This document shows, in pieces, positions 44,124 to 53,697 of a stretch of 64,000 nt of DNA (position 1 is the first letter of the stretch; the number at the start of each line of letters is the position of its first letter). A program made the translations under genes and the position numbers. The notes beneath the pieces are model-generated. The model saw only the letters and a program-made list of their open reading frames with translations. It was not told the DNA's origin and did not search any database. Origin of the DNA: Psychrobacillus antarcticus (GTDB taxonomy: Bacteria; Bacillota; Bacilli; Bacillales_A; Planococcaceae); contig NZ_JAIZDB010000001.1 of the NCBI RefSeq assembly GCF_029533155.1, forward strand, positions 124,001 to 188,000, in the 5' to 3' direction.

Positions 44124-45356
44124 TTATAATTCAGTTGTTTCCTTTAAAAGCATCGTTAACTCGACTAATTCTCCCTGTCTGTATACTTTCACTTTTAGTT
44201 CGTCCCCAGTTTCTTTTTCATTGTATAGGTGTTTACGTAACTCAATTGTATTTTCTACTTTTTCTCCATCCATTTCTACAATGACATCATATGTTTTCAT
44301 CCCCGCCAATGCTGCTGGAGTTCCTTCCACTACTTGGTCAACTACTACACCAGTTGTAACTTCCCCTGGTAATTTTAAAGTTTCTTTTTGATGAATCGCA
44401 GGTACATTCGTCAAATCTATAAGCGTGATTCCCATGGATGGACGATTAACTTTTCCATTTTGCTCTAAATCTTCAATGATAGGAATAGCGGTATTCACTG
44501 GAATAGCAAGACCCATTCCCTCTACTGTCGATTCAGAAATCTTCATCGAGTTAATACCGATGAGCTGTCCCGCTAAGTTAATCAATGCTCCTCCACTGTT
44601 ACCTGGGTTAATCGCTGCATCTGTTTGTAAAACCTCTGCCTGCCAATCCTCTATTCCATCTCCGTTTAAATCGACTGGTACGGCACGATCCTTACCAGAC
44701 ACCACTCCAGTTGTAACAGAACCATAAAAATCGAGTCCTAAAGGATTCCCAATAGCAATAACCGTTTCCCCTTGTTTTAATGCATCGGAGTCACCAAATT
44801 CTATAACCGCTTCAACACCAGTATCGTCAATGGCAAGAACAGCTAAATCTGTCCAAATATCCTCTCCGACGACCTTTGCTTCTGCTTTCGATCCATCTGC
44901 TAATGTTACTTCTACAGACTGGGCACCTTCAATAACGTGATAATTCGTAATAACATAAGCTTTACCGTCTTCTTTTTTATATATCACACCTGATCCTGTG
45001 CCAGCATTCTGTGTAGCTTCTGATTGACTCCAAAAGTTTGTAACTGATTGAATATTTGATATCCCAACCACAGCGCTTGAAGCCTTTTCTACTGCATCTG
45101 TTACATCTGTAGTGACCTCTACTGAGAGCTGTTGAGTTTGTTGGGCATTTTTAATCGATTTAGTTTCACTGTCTGATGGTAGGTTAGTCACTACGGAAGG
45201 TATTAAAAACCATACGAGTAATGCACCAACAAGTACACCTGCAAGCCCACTAAAGAAATAGCTAGCAACGCCTCGTTTTTTTCCATTTCTTTTTTTCGGT
45301 TCCATTGGTGGTTGTTCGTTTGGTAATTGTGGTCCATAAGGGTTATTTATATCCAT
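44124..45356 (-). CDS. HtrA/DegP-type membrane serine protease
   Basis: 410 residues, S1C family, YycK/HtrC position. Cytoplasmic Pro-rich start, membrane anchor about 33-53, trypsin-like domain with catalytic His (ITNYHVIEG), Asp (WTDLAVLAI) and Ser (INPGNSGGAL), then one PDZ domain (about 310-405, GVVVDQVVEGTPAALAGMK). Extracytoplasmic quality-control protease. GAGGAAGAG precedes ATG 45356. An upstream open stretch to 45470 crosses the wal-operon terminator and is not coding. Confidence 0.93.
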   Translation of the reverse strand: MDINNPYGPQLPNEQPPMEPKKRNGKKRGVASYFFSGLAGVLVGALLVWFLIPSVVTNLPSDSETKSIKNAQQTQQLSVEVTTDVTDAVEKASSAVVGISNIQSVTNFWSQSEATQNAGTGSGVIYKKEDGKAYVITNYHVIEGAQSVEVTLADGSKAEAKVVGEDIWTDLAVLAIDDTGVEAVIEFGDSDALKQGETVIAIGNPLGLDFYGSVTTGVVSGKDRAVPVDLNGDGIEDWQAEVLQTDAAINPGNSGGALINLAGQLIGINSMKISESTVEGMGLAIPVNTAIPIIEDLEQNGKVNRPSMGITLIDLTNVPAIHQKETLKLPGEVTTGVVVDQVVEGTPAALAGMKTYDVIVEMDGEKVENTIELRKHLYNEKETGDELKVKVYRQGELVELTMLLKETTEL

Positions 45357-45442
45357 CTTTCTCTTCCTCTCTTTTATTAATATATCTCTACTTACAATGT
45401 ACCCATTCCACATTAAAATAAGATGAAAATCACTTGAAAAAT

Positions 45443-45482
45443 AAATAAAAGTTCCAAATACTACATTCATAGTAATTGGAAC
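45443..45482 (-). terminator. Terminator of the wal operon
   Basis: GTTCCAATTACTA pairs with TAGTATTTGGAAC (one bulge), then TTTTATTT. It separates yycJ from htrA, which is therefore transcribed on its own. Confidence 0.8.
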
Positions 45483-45545
45483 CTCGATTTATACAATGGA
45501 AAGTATGTGCTTTTACTCATTTTCTGGCTAGCTCTTGCGCTTTTC

Positions 45546-46334
45546 TTACACAAGAACTAGCTCTGTTGGTTTATCGGCATCCGTGTCATGTAGATGCACA
45601 TATTCTCCTACAATCACACCACAGGATTGAAGTGTTTGTGAAACACTCATACGAGCAAGATCTTTCATATTATTATCTTTACTTAAATGGGACAAATAGA
45701 TATTTGTATTTTTCAGATCAACCACTTCACTCATAGCAACTGCAGCATCCTCATTGGAGACATGTCCTACATCGCTTAATATTCTTCGTTTAATTGACCA
45801 AGGATAGCGCCCCATCTGTAGCATGCTAACATCGTGATTACTTTCAAAGACAAAGGAGTCGGCTCCTTTAATATGCCCTTTCATTCGATCACTCACATAT
45901 CCAGTATCGGTTATTAAAACAAGTTTCTTACCGTTTTCATGAAAAATATAAAACATCGGGTCAGCTGCATCATGAGATACTGCGAAAGATTGGATATCAA
46001 TGGAGCCGAATTTTTTTACGGTTTCCATATCAAATAGAAATCGTTGGTCTAATGGAACTTTACCGATGAGTGGATCCATTTCTGACCAGGTTTTTTCATT
46101 TGCAAAAATGGGAACGCCATACTTTCTAGCTAAGACACCTAGCCCTTTAATATGATCGCTATGCTCATGTGTAACAAAAATCCCTGACAGTTTTTTAATA
46201 TCTCGATCAATCTCCTGAAATAATTGATCCATTTTTTTACCACTTAAACCGACATCAACTAAAAAGGAATGTTCTTCATTTTCCACATAAATAGCATTAC
46301 CACTACTACCACTCGCTAATACACTGAACTTCAT
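45546..46334 (-). CDS. yycJ: YycJ/WalJ metallo-beta-lactamase-fold nuclease-like protein
   Basis: 262 residues. Metal-binding [10 protein letters not shown] at about 54-63, further ligands in FAVSHDAAD and ITDTGYVSD, and His in HVSNEDAA. Conserved last gene of the wal operon; implicated in coordinating DNA replication/repair or cell division in relatives. Starts 12 nt after yycI. Confidence 0.95.
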   Translation of the reverse strand: MKFSVLASGSSGNAIYVENEEHSFLVDVGLSGKKMDQLFQEIDRDIKKLSGIFVTHEHSDHIKGLGVLARKYGVPIFANEKTWSEMDPLIGKVPLDQRFLFDMETVKKFGSIDIQSFAVSHDAADPMFYIFHENGKKLVLITDTGYVSDRMKGHIKGADSFVFESNHDVSMLQMGRYPWSIKRRILSDVGHVSNEDAAVAMSEVVDLKNTNIYLSHLSKDNNMKDLARMSVSQTLQSCGVIVGEYVHLHDTDADKPTELVLV

Positions 46335-46346
46335 TTTTAAAACTCC

Positions 46347-47150
46347 TTATTCCACTACTGTTTGTTCCGTCTCTTTTTGTATCTCAGTTACTCTACCTTC
46401 TACTGCATTTACAAAGTGTTCCTCAGTTGTCCCGTCGATTAATTCTACAAAAATATGCCATGTTGGTGCAAAAACTTGTGTTCCTGTTACCTGAGCTAAT
46501 GTGGAATATCCCAGCTCAATTTCCTTAATGGCAGAGTCTGGTTTTAACAGCGAATTATCATACAGTATATTTATCACCTGCATATGTGGCAATAATTTTT
46601 GAGACACATCGTAATTCTCTAAGTCGTCCAGTATAGTCTGTTCATAACCAATAAGCTCATTTTCCTCATTCCAGTGAACAATTAGTTTCGCATTTGTATT
46701 ATAGTAAACGAGTCGTTTATTTACTTGTTGGAATAATATAGCTGTTTTATTTTCTTCATCTATTTTCCACAGGCCATAAGATGAGCCTCTTATCACTTGC
46801 TCATGTACTATTTTTTCTAGCGTATTTTCGTCCGTTATTTTTATAGGTTTTTCAAACGTGCTAACTAGTTTATCGCTAATAGATATTTCTACAGTTTGAT
46901 TGTTCAATTCTTCTATTTCTTCTTGACTAAAATTATGGACGTTACCTGAAACATAAGCAGCCTCTTTAATCTCGTTATCTTTCTCCAAAACTTTTATATT
47001 ATCTAGAATAAGCTTTTCGGCGATAGGTGTATTATTGGGTTTATCTATTAGTTGAGATTCACTATATCGATTCGAATATAGGGAAAGTAAGAATACATTT
47101 AAAATAGAAAATACAATAATAAATATAGTTTTTGTTTTATTCCAATCCAA
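46347..47150 (-). CDS. yycI: WalK regulatory protein YycI
   Basis: 267 residues. N-terminal membrane segment (FIIVFSILNVFLLSLY), then an extracytoplasmic YycI domain. With YycH it contacts the membrane part of WalK and adjusts its activity. The start chosen is TTG at 47150, which gives DWNKTKTIF at the N-terminus as in B. subtilis YycI (MDWSKTKTIF) and lies 8 nt after GGAGG; the GTG at 47159 is inside that RBS. Overlaps yycH by 14 nt. Confidence 0.92.
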   Translation of the reverse strand: MDWNKTKTIFIIVFSILNVFLLSLYSNRYSESQLIDKPNNTPIAEKLILDNIKVLEKDNEIKEAAYVSGNVHNFSQEEIEELNNQTVEISISDKLVSTFEKPIKITDENTLEKIVHEQVIRGSSYGLWKIDEENKTAILFQQVNKRLVYYNTNAKLIVHWNEENELIGYEQTILDDLENYDVSQKLLPHMQVINILYDNSLLKPDSAIKEIELGYSTLAQVTGTQVFAPTWHIFVELIDGTTEEHFVNAVEGRVTEIQKETEQTVVE

Positions 47151-48459
47151 ATTTTGCACCTCCTAATAATTCCGGAGATACGCGAACCCAACTTCCGCTC
47201 TCTAAGTAATACCAACACGGCTCCAGATTAAATAAGAATTGGTCGTCATCTCGTGATAAATAATACCCCATGAGAACATCGTCAATAGAATTCATATTAG
47301 TATCTGTTGAAGTAGAAAGAAAATCATAAATTGACTGCCCTGAAGCTAATTGTACTTCCTGTGTTTTCAAACGATCAGCAACATGAATTGTATAAAGAGG
47401 TCGATAGTATCGATACACTCGCTCAAGTCCCCAATACTGCGAGATTTCTGTTAATGTATCCCTACTAAATACCGGTAAACCTGCAAAATACAATTGATAA
47501 TTAATTTGTCGAGTTGCGGTGTTCATTCGAGAATAACGATAATCATCTGTCCAACCGTTATGCTCATTGACAAAATTCAAACTGTTTGTAATGAGGTCTA
47601 CTGGATTCCCTGGATTTTCATTCTCCGAGGCGGGATGTACATAGTGTAAGCTTTTATAAGTAAAATTAACATTCATTAACGCACTATCATCTGTGAATTG
47701 TTGTTCACTCATGCTAACAGGGTTACTTCTCACTAGGCTAGGATTATTAAAGAGGGCATCTTTGAATTTATCTGATTCAATCTCTTTTATCCTATAAGTA
47801 TAGCTTCCGATATTTTCTGGTATCGATGAAACGTACAACGATAATTTATTGTCTCTAACTATTTCATTATATACCTGCATTGTCTCTCCATATTCCACAA
47901 TACGATTCGTAAACACTAATTTATCTGCTTTTTCTGCAGTTGCCTTATAGATCTTTTGCTGAGATGTACTTATAAAATACAGAGTCATGCTATCTGAGAT
48001 ATCTTCATTCCAGTCTATTATTAATCTATTAAAATAAGCATTTGGAAAATTGTCATCTGCAAAGTTTAAGATATTGCCTAATAATTCAACCGGTACCTCT
48101 GCTGCAAAAAAGAAACTTGCACGATTAGGAACCTTCACAAAATCATTTATTTGATCGGTATTTACTTTGTTACTAGCCAACTCAACCGTTTGAATTTCCC
48201 AGTTTTCCATATTTTTGAGCACATATTCTATTGGCTGGCTCGCAGAAGTACCCTTTATAGCGTCATCTTGGCTAATAATCATTCGATACGGTTTAATAAC
48301 GTCTTCAAAGTTCTTTTTTTCAGCAATAGATATATCCACAATAGCTGCCTCATTTTTTTGAAGGACAGGAGAGTACGTCCAGATAGAAAAAGTTAAAGTA
48401 AAGCTGAGGAGAATAAGTAAAAGTAAAACAATTGATTTTACTTGCTCAATATATTTCAC
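47137..48459 (-). CDS. yycH: WalK regulatory protein YycH
   Basis: 440 residues. Signal-anchor at about 9-27, then a large extracytoplasmic domain with the YycH pattern. Forms a complex with YycI and WalK. The GTG at 48459 overlaps the walK stop as GTGA and gives the N-terminus KYIEQVKS; the frame is also open from a GTG at 48465. Confidence 0.92.
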   Translation of the reverse strand: MKYIEQVKSIVLLLLILLSFTLTFSIWTYSPVLQKNEAAIVDISIAEKKNFEDVIKPYRMIISQDDAIKGTSASQPIEYVLKNMENWEIQTVELASNKVNTDQINDFVKVPNRASFFFAAEVPVELLGNILNFADDNFPNAYFNRLIIDWNEDISDSMTLYFISTSQQKIYKATAEKADKLVFTNRIVEYGETMQVYNEIVRDNKLSLYVSSIPENIGSYTYRIKEIESDKFKDALFNNPSLVRSNPVSMSEQQFTDDSALMNVNFTYKSLHYVHPASENENPGNPVDLITNSLNFVNEHNGWTDDYRYSRMNTATRQINYQLYFAGLPVFSRDTLTEISQYWGLERVYRYYRPLYTIHVADRLKTQEVQLASGQSIYDFLSTSTDTNMNSIDDVLMGYYLSRDDDQFLFNLEPCWYYLESGSWVRVSPELLGGAKFGLE

Positions 48460-50276
48460 TCCCACTCACCTTCCTCATCCGTTAAAATATTCAATGTGAA
48501 GAAAATAGTCGTCCCTTGTCCTTCTTCGCTTTCTGCCCATATTCTACCACCATGTGCTTCAATCATTTCCCGGGCAATTGCTAAGCCTAGACCCGTTCCT
48601 CCCATAGATCTTGCCCGTGCTCGATCTACTCTATAGAAACGATCAAAGACTCGATCGACATTCTCAGAAGGAATTCCCATACCATCATCAGATATCATTA
48701 CTTTTAACATGGAGTCATTCATCACTACCCCAAATCGTATATTCCCACCATCTGGAGAATATTTAATCGCATTTGAAATGATATTATCTATTACCTGCGT
48801 TAACTTGTCTGTATCTATGTCCACATAATAGGCTTTATCGGAGAACATGCGTACAAAGGTAACATGATCAGATTTAGAAAGTTCAAATCTATCAATAATC
48901 CGGTTGAAGAATTGATTGAAATTTACAATCTCCCGATTTAAATCATAATCTCTACTATCCATCTTAGATAATTGGAGTAGGTCATTTACAAGTCGAATCA
49001 TTCTTTGCGTTTCTGTTTGAGTTACTTGTAAAAAAGATGGTGCAATTTCTTCATCTTTCCATGCACCGTCAGCCAAAGCCTCCAAGTAACTACTCATCGT
49101 CGTAAGAGGTGTTCGTAGTTCATGAGAAACGTTTGCTACAAACTCTCTTCTTTCCATATCCACTTTTTCTTGCTCCGTATTATCATGTAATACGGAGATT
49201 AAACCGTTAACAAAACCAGTTTCTTTTTGAATAACAGAAAAATTGGCACGTAAAATAAACGGTCTTTCATTAGAACTTAAATCTAAATTAATCGCTTCTT
49301 TCAAATGTATTAAATCCTCAAATGAGTGGTCAGGATCTATTCCAAGTACTGATATAATAGGGCGATTTAATACCATTTCCCTAGGTATACGCAATAATCT
49401 AATTGCTGGATCGTTTATCAAGATAACTCTACCTTTACGGTCTGTAGCTATTACCCCATCAGTCATATTGGTTAAAACGGAGGCTAGTTTTCTACGCTCT
49501 GCTTCCGTAGTTGATTGAGCTTCCTGTAATCTATTCGTCAAATGATTAAAGGCAATTGCCAGCTGTCCGATTTCATCACTACCATATACTCGCACTTTTC
49601 TGGAAAAATTACCTTTTGCCATAGCTTGTGCTTGTCTTCTCATATCTGAAATAGGCCTTGTAATCGTTTGGGCAATTAGAATTCCTAATATGACTGTAAT
49701 GACTAGTGCAACTGCTGTACCACCAGCAAGTATTTGATTTATTTCATTCATCTGACCAAAGATATTTTCAATATTAGACTCAATATATAATGTTCCAATT
49801 ACTTCTCCCTTATAAATGATAGGAGTAGCTAATATCCATATTCTGTGAGTTTCTTCATCCAGCGATATGCTATCAAAATCATCTGCCGCAGTAATGGACT
49901 TTCGGACCAAATCATCCATGGATCGTTGTCCTACAATAGACTGATTATTCACATCAGAGGTTGCCAAAATTTGATACCGAGCATCGATAACACGTATTTC
50001 TTTAATGTCATACGAATTAAGATTAGACAAAATAGAACGTAAACTTTGTTCTTTTGTTTGGTCTTCTTCGCCTCTTATTTTTATTAGTTCTTCTCGCGCA
50101 CTATACTCTAACAGGCTAACACGGTCAGTTATAGAGTCTTGAAAGTTAGATTTTAACGTCTTTTCTAGTTCACGAACAAAATATAATCCAATTATTTGCA
50201 TCGCAATAATGATAAGTAATACATAAATCAGCACAATTTTTACGTGAATTGATTTAAAGTATCCAACTTTTTGCAT
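48456..50276 (-). CDS. walK: Cell-wall metabolism sensor histidine kinase WalK
   Basis: 606 residues. Membrane segments 12-34 and 184-204 enclose an extracytoplasmic PAS-like domain; HAMP 205-257; PAS 262-370; HisKA with His385 (ANVSHELRTP); HATPase with DDGMGIP and GTGLGLAIAREMIEAHGG. Essential kinase that adjusts autolysin expression to wall synthesis. All key residues present. Second gene of the operon, 12 nt after walR. Confidence 0.98.
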   Translation of the reverse strand: MQKVGYFKSIHVKIVLIYVLLIIIAMQIIGLYFVRELEKTLKSNFQDSITDRVSLLEYSAREELIKIRGEEDQTKEQSLRSILSNLNSYDIKEIRVIDARYQILATSDVNNQSIVGQRSMDDLVRKSITAADDFDSISLDEETHRIWILATPIIYKGEVIGTLYIESNIENIFGQMNEINQILAGGTAVALVITVILGILIAQTITRPISDMRRQAQAMAKGNFSRKVRVYGSDEIGQLAIAFNHLTNRLQEAQSTTEAERRKLASVLTNMTDGVIATDRKGRVILINDPAIRLLRIPREMVLNRPIISVLGIDPDHSFEDLIHLKEAINLDLSSNERPFILRANFSVIQKETGFVNGLISVLHDNTEQEKVDMERREFVANVSHELRTPLTTMSSYLEALADGAWKDEEIAPSFLQVTQTETQRMIRLVNDLLQLSKMDSRDYDLNREIVNFNQFFNRIIDRFELSKSDHVTFVRMFSDKAYYVDIDTDKLTQVIDNIISNAIKYSPDGGNIRFGVVMNDSMLKVMISDDGMGIPSENVDRVFDRFYRVDRARARSMGGTGLGLAIAREMIEAHGGRIWAESEEGQGTTIFFTLNILTDEEGEWE

Positions 50277-50288
50277 TTACTTCTACTC

Positions 50289-50993
50289 CTACTCCTGTTC
50301 AGGACTTCGTAAATAGTACCCTACACCTCTTCTAGTAACGATCCACGTTGGATGACTTGGGCTGTCTTCAATTTTCTCACGTAAGCGACGAATTGTTACA
50401 TCCACTGTTCGTACATCCCCAAAATAGTCATAGCCCCATACTGTTTGTAATAAATGTTCACGAGTCATCACTTGTCCTATATGTTTTGCTAAGTAATGCA
50501 ATAGCTCAAATTCTCGATGCGTAAGCTCAATTTTTTGGTCCCTCTTTATCACAAGATAAGCATCCGGCTGAATAGTTAGTGGACCAATAACAATTTCATT
50601 TGTCACTATTTCTGCATCTTCTTGAATAGTTTGGTGTCTACGCATATTTGCTTTTACTCGAGCAATTAATTCTCTAGTGCTAAATGGTTTTGTTACATAA
50701 TCATCAGCACCGAGCTCTAGACCAAGTACTTTATCTATCTCTGAATCTTTTGCTGTTAGCATGATAATAGGAAAATCATATTTTTTCCGAATTTCTCTAC
50801 AAACTTCCATTCCATCTTTGTTAGGAAGCATTATATCTAATAACATTAAATCCGGTTGATCTTCTTCCACCTTTTTTAATGCCTCATCCCCATCATAGGC
50901 ACAAACTACTTGGTATCCTTCTTTTTTTAAGTTAAATTGCAGTATATCTGCAATCGGCTTTTCATCATCTACAACTAATATTTTTTTACTCAT
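50289..50993 (-). CDS. walR: Response regulator WalR
   Basis: 234 residues, OmpR type. Receiver with VVDDEKP, Asp53 in LLDIMLP, MLTAKD and VTKPFS; DNA-binding domain with [20 protein letters not shown] and the wing RRGVGYYL. Controls wall hydrolases through TGTWAH-N5-TGTWAH boxes; one such box is found at 53469 upstream of the M23 peptidase gene. First gene of walR-walK-yycH-yycI-yycJ. Confidence 0.98.
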   Translation of the reverse strand: MSKKILVVDDEKPIADILQFNLKKEGYQVVCAYDGDEALKKVEEDQPDLMLLDIMLPNKDGMEVCREIRKKYDFPIIMLTAKDSEIDKVLGLELGADDYVTKPFSTRELIARVKANMRRHQTIQEDAEIVTNEIVIGPLTIQPDAYLVIKRDQKIELTHREFELLHYLAKHIGQVMTREHLLQTVWGYDYFGDVRTVDVTIRRLREKIEDSPSHPTWIVTRRGVGYYLRSPEQE

Positions 50994-51111
50994 ATTTAGT
51001 CCCCCTAATTATCGTATTCTATATTAAACTCAATTGAATTATTTTTAACAATAAGTATATCTACTTTAACATTGTTTTGGGCTCCATGCATCTCTAAGTA
51101 AGAACGACCCC

Positions 51112-51138
51112 ATAATTCGACCCACTTTGTCGAATTAT
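51112..51138. repeat. Perfect inverted repeat upstream of walR
   Basis: ATAATTCGAC-7 bp-GTCGAATTAT, about 120 bp before the walR start. Could be a protein-binding site or a hairpin. Confidence 0.6.
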
Positions 51139-51181
51139 TTCCCAGGAAATTTTAGAGAAAAAAAACCAGGCAAAAAAACGC

Positions 51182-51606
51182 CCGGTCCTTTAGGATTTAG
51201 ACCTGTTTCTACTGTTTTCGAAGGGCTTTGGACAGACTTATTACTATATAATTACCGTTGGATTTTTTAAAGATGCTGGTCGTGACTGAAGTCACGACCA
51301 GCATCTTTTTTTCTCGGTAATCATATGGCTATTGACTGTCCGTCGCCCTTCTACAACTTTTAGAAACGGGTTAGTTCATTTTTGGGGTAACTTAGAGAAA
51401 AGATACTATCCTAATAATTAAGGATAGATGATGACAGTCTAAGTACGCGACATCGTGGTGCTCCTGCGCAAAGCTCGTCGCAAAATAAAAAAACATTTCG
51501 CAACGACTGCCTGACCCGCATCGTGCGGGCCTGAAGATGCAATTTCGTTCGCTATTTCGCTTCTTTATTGGGTAGACACTTATTATTTTTCTTTTTTTCC
51601 ACTTTT
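51182..51606. repeat. Fold-back intergenic repeat, family 2, copy 2
   Basis: Core 51182-51385: CTTTGGACAGACTTATTAC and TGCTGGTCGTGACT-GA-AGTCACGACCAGCA (arms 51275-51304) then GACTGTCCGTC, in the same order as 17633-17845. The tail at 51535-51606 (AATTTCGTTCGC, CTTCTTTATTGGGTAGACAC) again matches 17893-17957, with about 145 bp of extra GC-rich sequence between. The rest of 51607-51823 is GC-rich non-coding sequence with GAAACGCAAATCAGTAG near 51740, resembling the end of repeat family 3. Confidence 0.8.
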
Positions 51607-51823
51607 GTGACCAACATCCTGTTGGCCCGTGGGCACGGCTTCAATCTCCTCGTCACTACGAAAACATATGCTCCTGCGGTTACTCGTCGCAAAGACGTTG
51701 CCACACGATGTGGCGCTCTTAACCTTTGTACTCCACTGAAACGCAAATCAGTAGTATCAATCATTCTTAATAGCCCTGTAAAACTGGTGTTCATGCTGTA
51801 TTTTTATATACTTTCTTATCTTT

Positions 51824-51854
51824 TAAAAAAAGACAGTCAATATAGCGACTGTCT
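51824..51854 (-). terminator. Terminator of the M23 peptidase gene
   Basis: AGACAGTC and GACTGTCT, 8-nt loop, followed on the minus strand by seven T residues. Confidence 0.85.
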
Positions 51855-51861
51855 CTTAATA

Positions 51862-53340
51862 TTATTTGTTTAATACAGTTAAAGGATTAATCGTTACTCC
51901 ATTTTTCTCCACTTCAAAATGTAAATGTGTTCCAGTAGAACGACCTGTACTTCCCATAACACCGATTTTAGTACCTGTAGGAACTACTTCCCCTACTTTA
52001 GCTGTAATAGAAGATAGATGTGCATATGTTGTTTTGTAGCCATTTTGATGATCGATGATTATACGGTTTCCGTATGTTCCATCCCAACCAGCTGCAACTA
52101 CTATTCCATTATCAGTTGCTTTTATCGTAAAGCCACTCGGTCGTGCAATGTCGATACCTTCATGTTGACGTCCCCAACGATATCCCATTTTACTAGAAAT
52201 ATATCCTCCTTCAGCTGGCCAAGCAAATGCACCGGATCCTCTTGAAGGAATTACTTTCGTGCCTTTTAACACAATATGATCTTTTGGTTCTACAAGAATT
52301 GTTTCATCGACCATAGATTCGCCAACTTGTACACCATTTTCTTTGCGAATTAAGTAAGTTGCCATCTTTTGACCATCAGAACCTTCTTGTAATACCTTTG
52401 TATCGCCTTTATACATATCTTCTGTATCTTCTACTTTTTTCATATGTTTAATGGCCTCTAGAGCTTTTTTCTCATACTGTACTTCTATATTAATAAGTGG
52501 TTTAAGAATTGTTACATTTAACTCTTGACCTATTTGTAATACAGTAGAATCAGTTATTCCAGGATTAAGTGCCATTAGTTCGGAAGATGTTAGATTATGC
52601 TCACTAGCAATAGTTCCTAATACATCGCCTTCCCCCACTGCATATACCTCATTTTCTAATGTTCCTTCTAAAAGTAGCTTCACAGCATCATCTGGTGAAA
52701 CAATCTGACTAGGGTCTGTTGCTACAGTAACTCCTGATACTTTTTCTTTTAAAATTATATTAGCAATACGAGTTTCATTTTCTTTTAATTCGGGTAAAGA
52801 TCCACTAGTATTATTTCTAGCTTCCAGTGTATTCAACTCTTCTTCTGAAACAAAATGTAATTTTAGTTTTCTTAGTGCTTCATTGTAAGCATCTAAGTCT
52901 TTGACATAGACTGCCATCTCGTCATTGATTGATAACGCAAATGCCTTTGCTTCTACTTCTATTAAGCTATCTAGCTTTTGAAGAGTAGTCTCATCATTTG
53001 TAGTGGGAGTAAATACTTGTTCTGGAACTACCGATAAATTAGATCCAGCAATCAAAGTCATATCTCTAAACTGGGAGCTAGATTCTTCAACTTTTTTATT
53101 GAGCATTGATTGTAATTTGGTTTGATCCGAAATGGCCCCTACATATTGACCATCCGTGTATATATGGTATATTTCTATTAATGCATTGCTTTCACTTTCT
53201 TTTGCAAAAGCCATATTAATAGAAATACTTGAGATAAGTAAAACTGATACGGCTGCTTTTTTCACCATATTTGACTTTCCGTTTGAAAGAACATTCAGTT
53301 TTGATACCTTTTGTTCCTCATTCTTACTTTTCAAAAACAT
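51862..53340 (-). CDS. M23 family peptidoglycan endopeptidase with LysM and G5 domains
   Basis: 492 residues. N-terminal membrane anchor or signal (AAVSVLLISSISINMAFA, about 28-45), a variable region, LysM about 220-265 (GEGDVLGTIASEHNLTSSEL), G5-like domain 270-350, and peptidase M23 from 370 with zinc ligands in RQHEGIDIA and catalytic HLHFE near the end. Cuts cross-bridges of peptidoglycan outside the cell. Its place between purA and walR and a WalR box upstream make it a likely WalR target. GGAAGGGG precedes ATG 53340. Confidence 0.93.
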   Translation of the reverse strand: MFLKSKNEEQKVSKLNVLSNGKSNMVKKAAVSVLLISSISINMAFAKESESNALIEIYHIYTDGQYVGAISDQTKLQSMLNKKVEESSSQFRDMTLIAGSNLSVVPEQVFTPTTNDETTLQKLDSLIEVEAKAFALSINDEMAVYVKDLDAYNEALRKLKLHFVSEEELNTLEARNNTSGSLPELKENETRIANIILKEKVSGVTVATDPSQIVSPDDAVKLLLEGTLENEVYAVGEGDVLGTIASEHNLTSSELMALNPGITDSTVLQIGQELNVTILKPLINIEVQYEKKALEAIKHMKKVEDTEDMYKGDTKVLQEGSDGQKMATYLIRKENGVQVGESMVDETILVEPKDHIVLKGTKVIPSRGSGAFAWPAEGGYISSKMGYRWGRQHEGIDIARPSGFTIKATDNGIVVAAGWDGTYGNRIIIDHQNGYKTTYAHLSSITAKVGEVVPTGTKIGVMGSTGRSTGTHLHFEVEKNGVTINPLTVLNK

Positions 53341-53468
53341 GATAAAGCCCCTTCCACTCTATATGTAAACTCTTCAATCATTTCACGCTACTCTAATTTA
53401 ACATATTTGAAATGAGGATGTATTGATTTATAAGCGGTTGTAAAGAAACTGTAGTATTGGTTCCATAT

Positions 53469-53485
53469 ATTACATTAATTTTACA
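53469..53485 (-). promoter_or_regulatory. WalR-binding box
   Basis: Minus strand TGTAAA-ATTAA-TGTAAT fits TGTWAH-N5-TGTWAH exactly, 129 bp before the M23 peptidase start. The other bases of 53341-53650 show no gene. Confidence 0.65.
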
Positions 53486-53651
53486 TTTTTTATAAGTTTT
53501 TAGTTCTTTATACTTAATATATTATTCTTTATTTATTAGTTTTCTCCAAAATATTCATATATTATACATAAAACAATAGATTTTATTGTTATATTTGTCA
53601 TAATAGAAGTTTCATATAATAGAAATTTCTCAAGGTTTTACATGAATAGAC

Positions 53652-53691
53652 AAAAAACCGTCATAAAGCATATGCTATATGACGGTTTTTT
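53652..53691. terminator. Terminator of purA
   Basis: AACCGTCATA and TATGACGGTT with an inner GCATATGC palindrome; A and T runs on the two sides allow either direction. Confidence 0.85.
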
Positions 53692-53697
53692 CGCTTA

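Noticed and set aside
51552-51873. Overlapping open frames on both strands in the 51.5-51.9 kb region
   Set aside because: They lie in repeat-derived GC-rich sequence, have no RBS, and the products are low-complexity with no recognisable domain.
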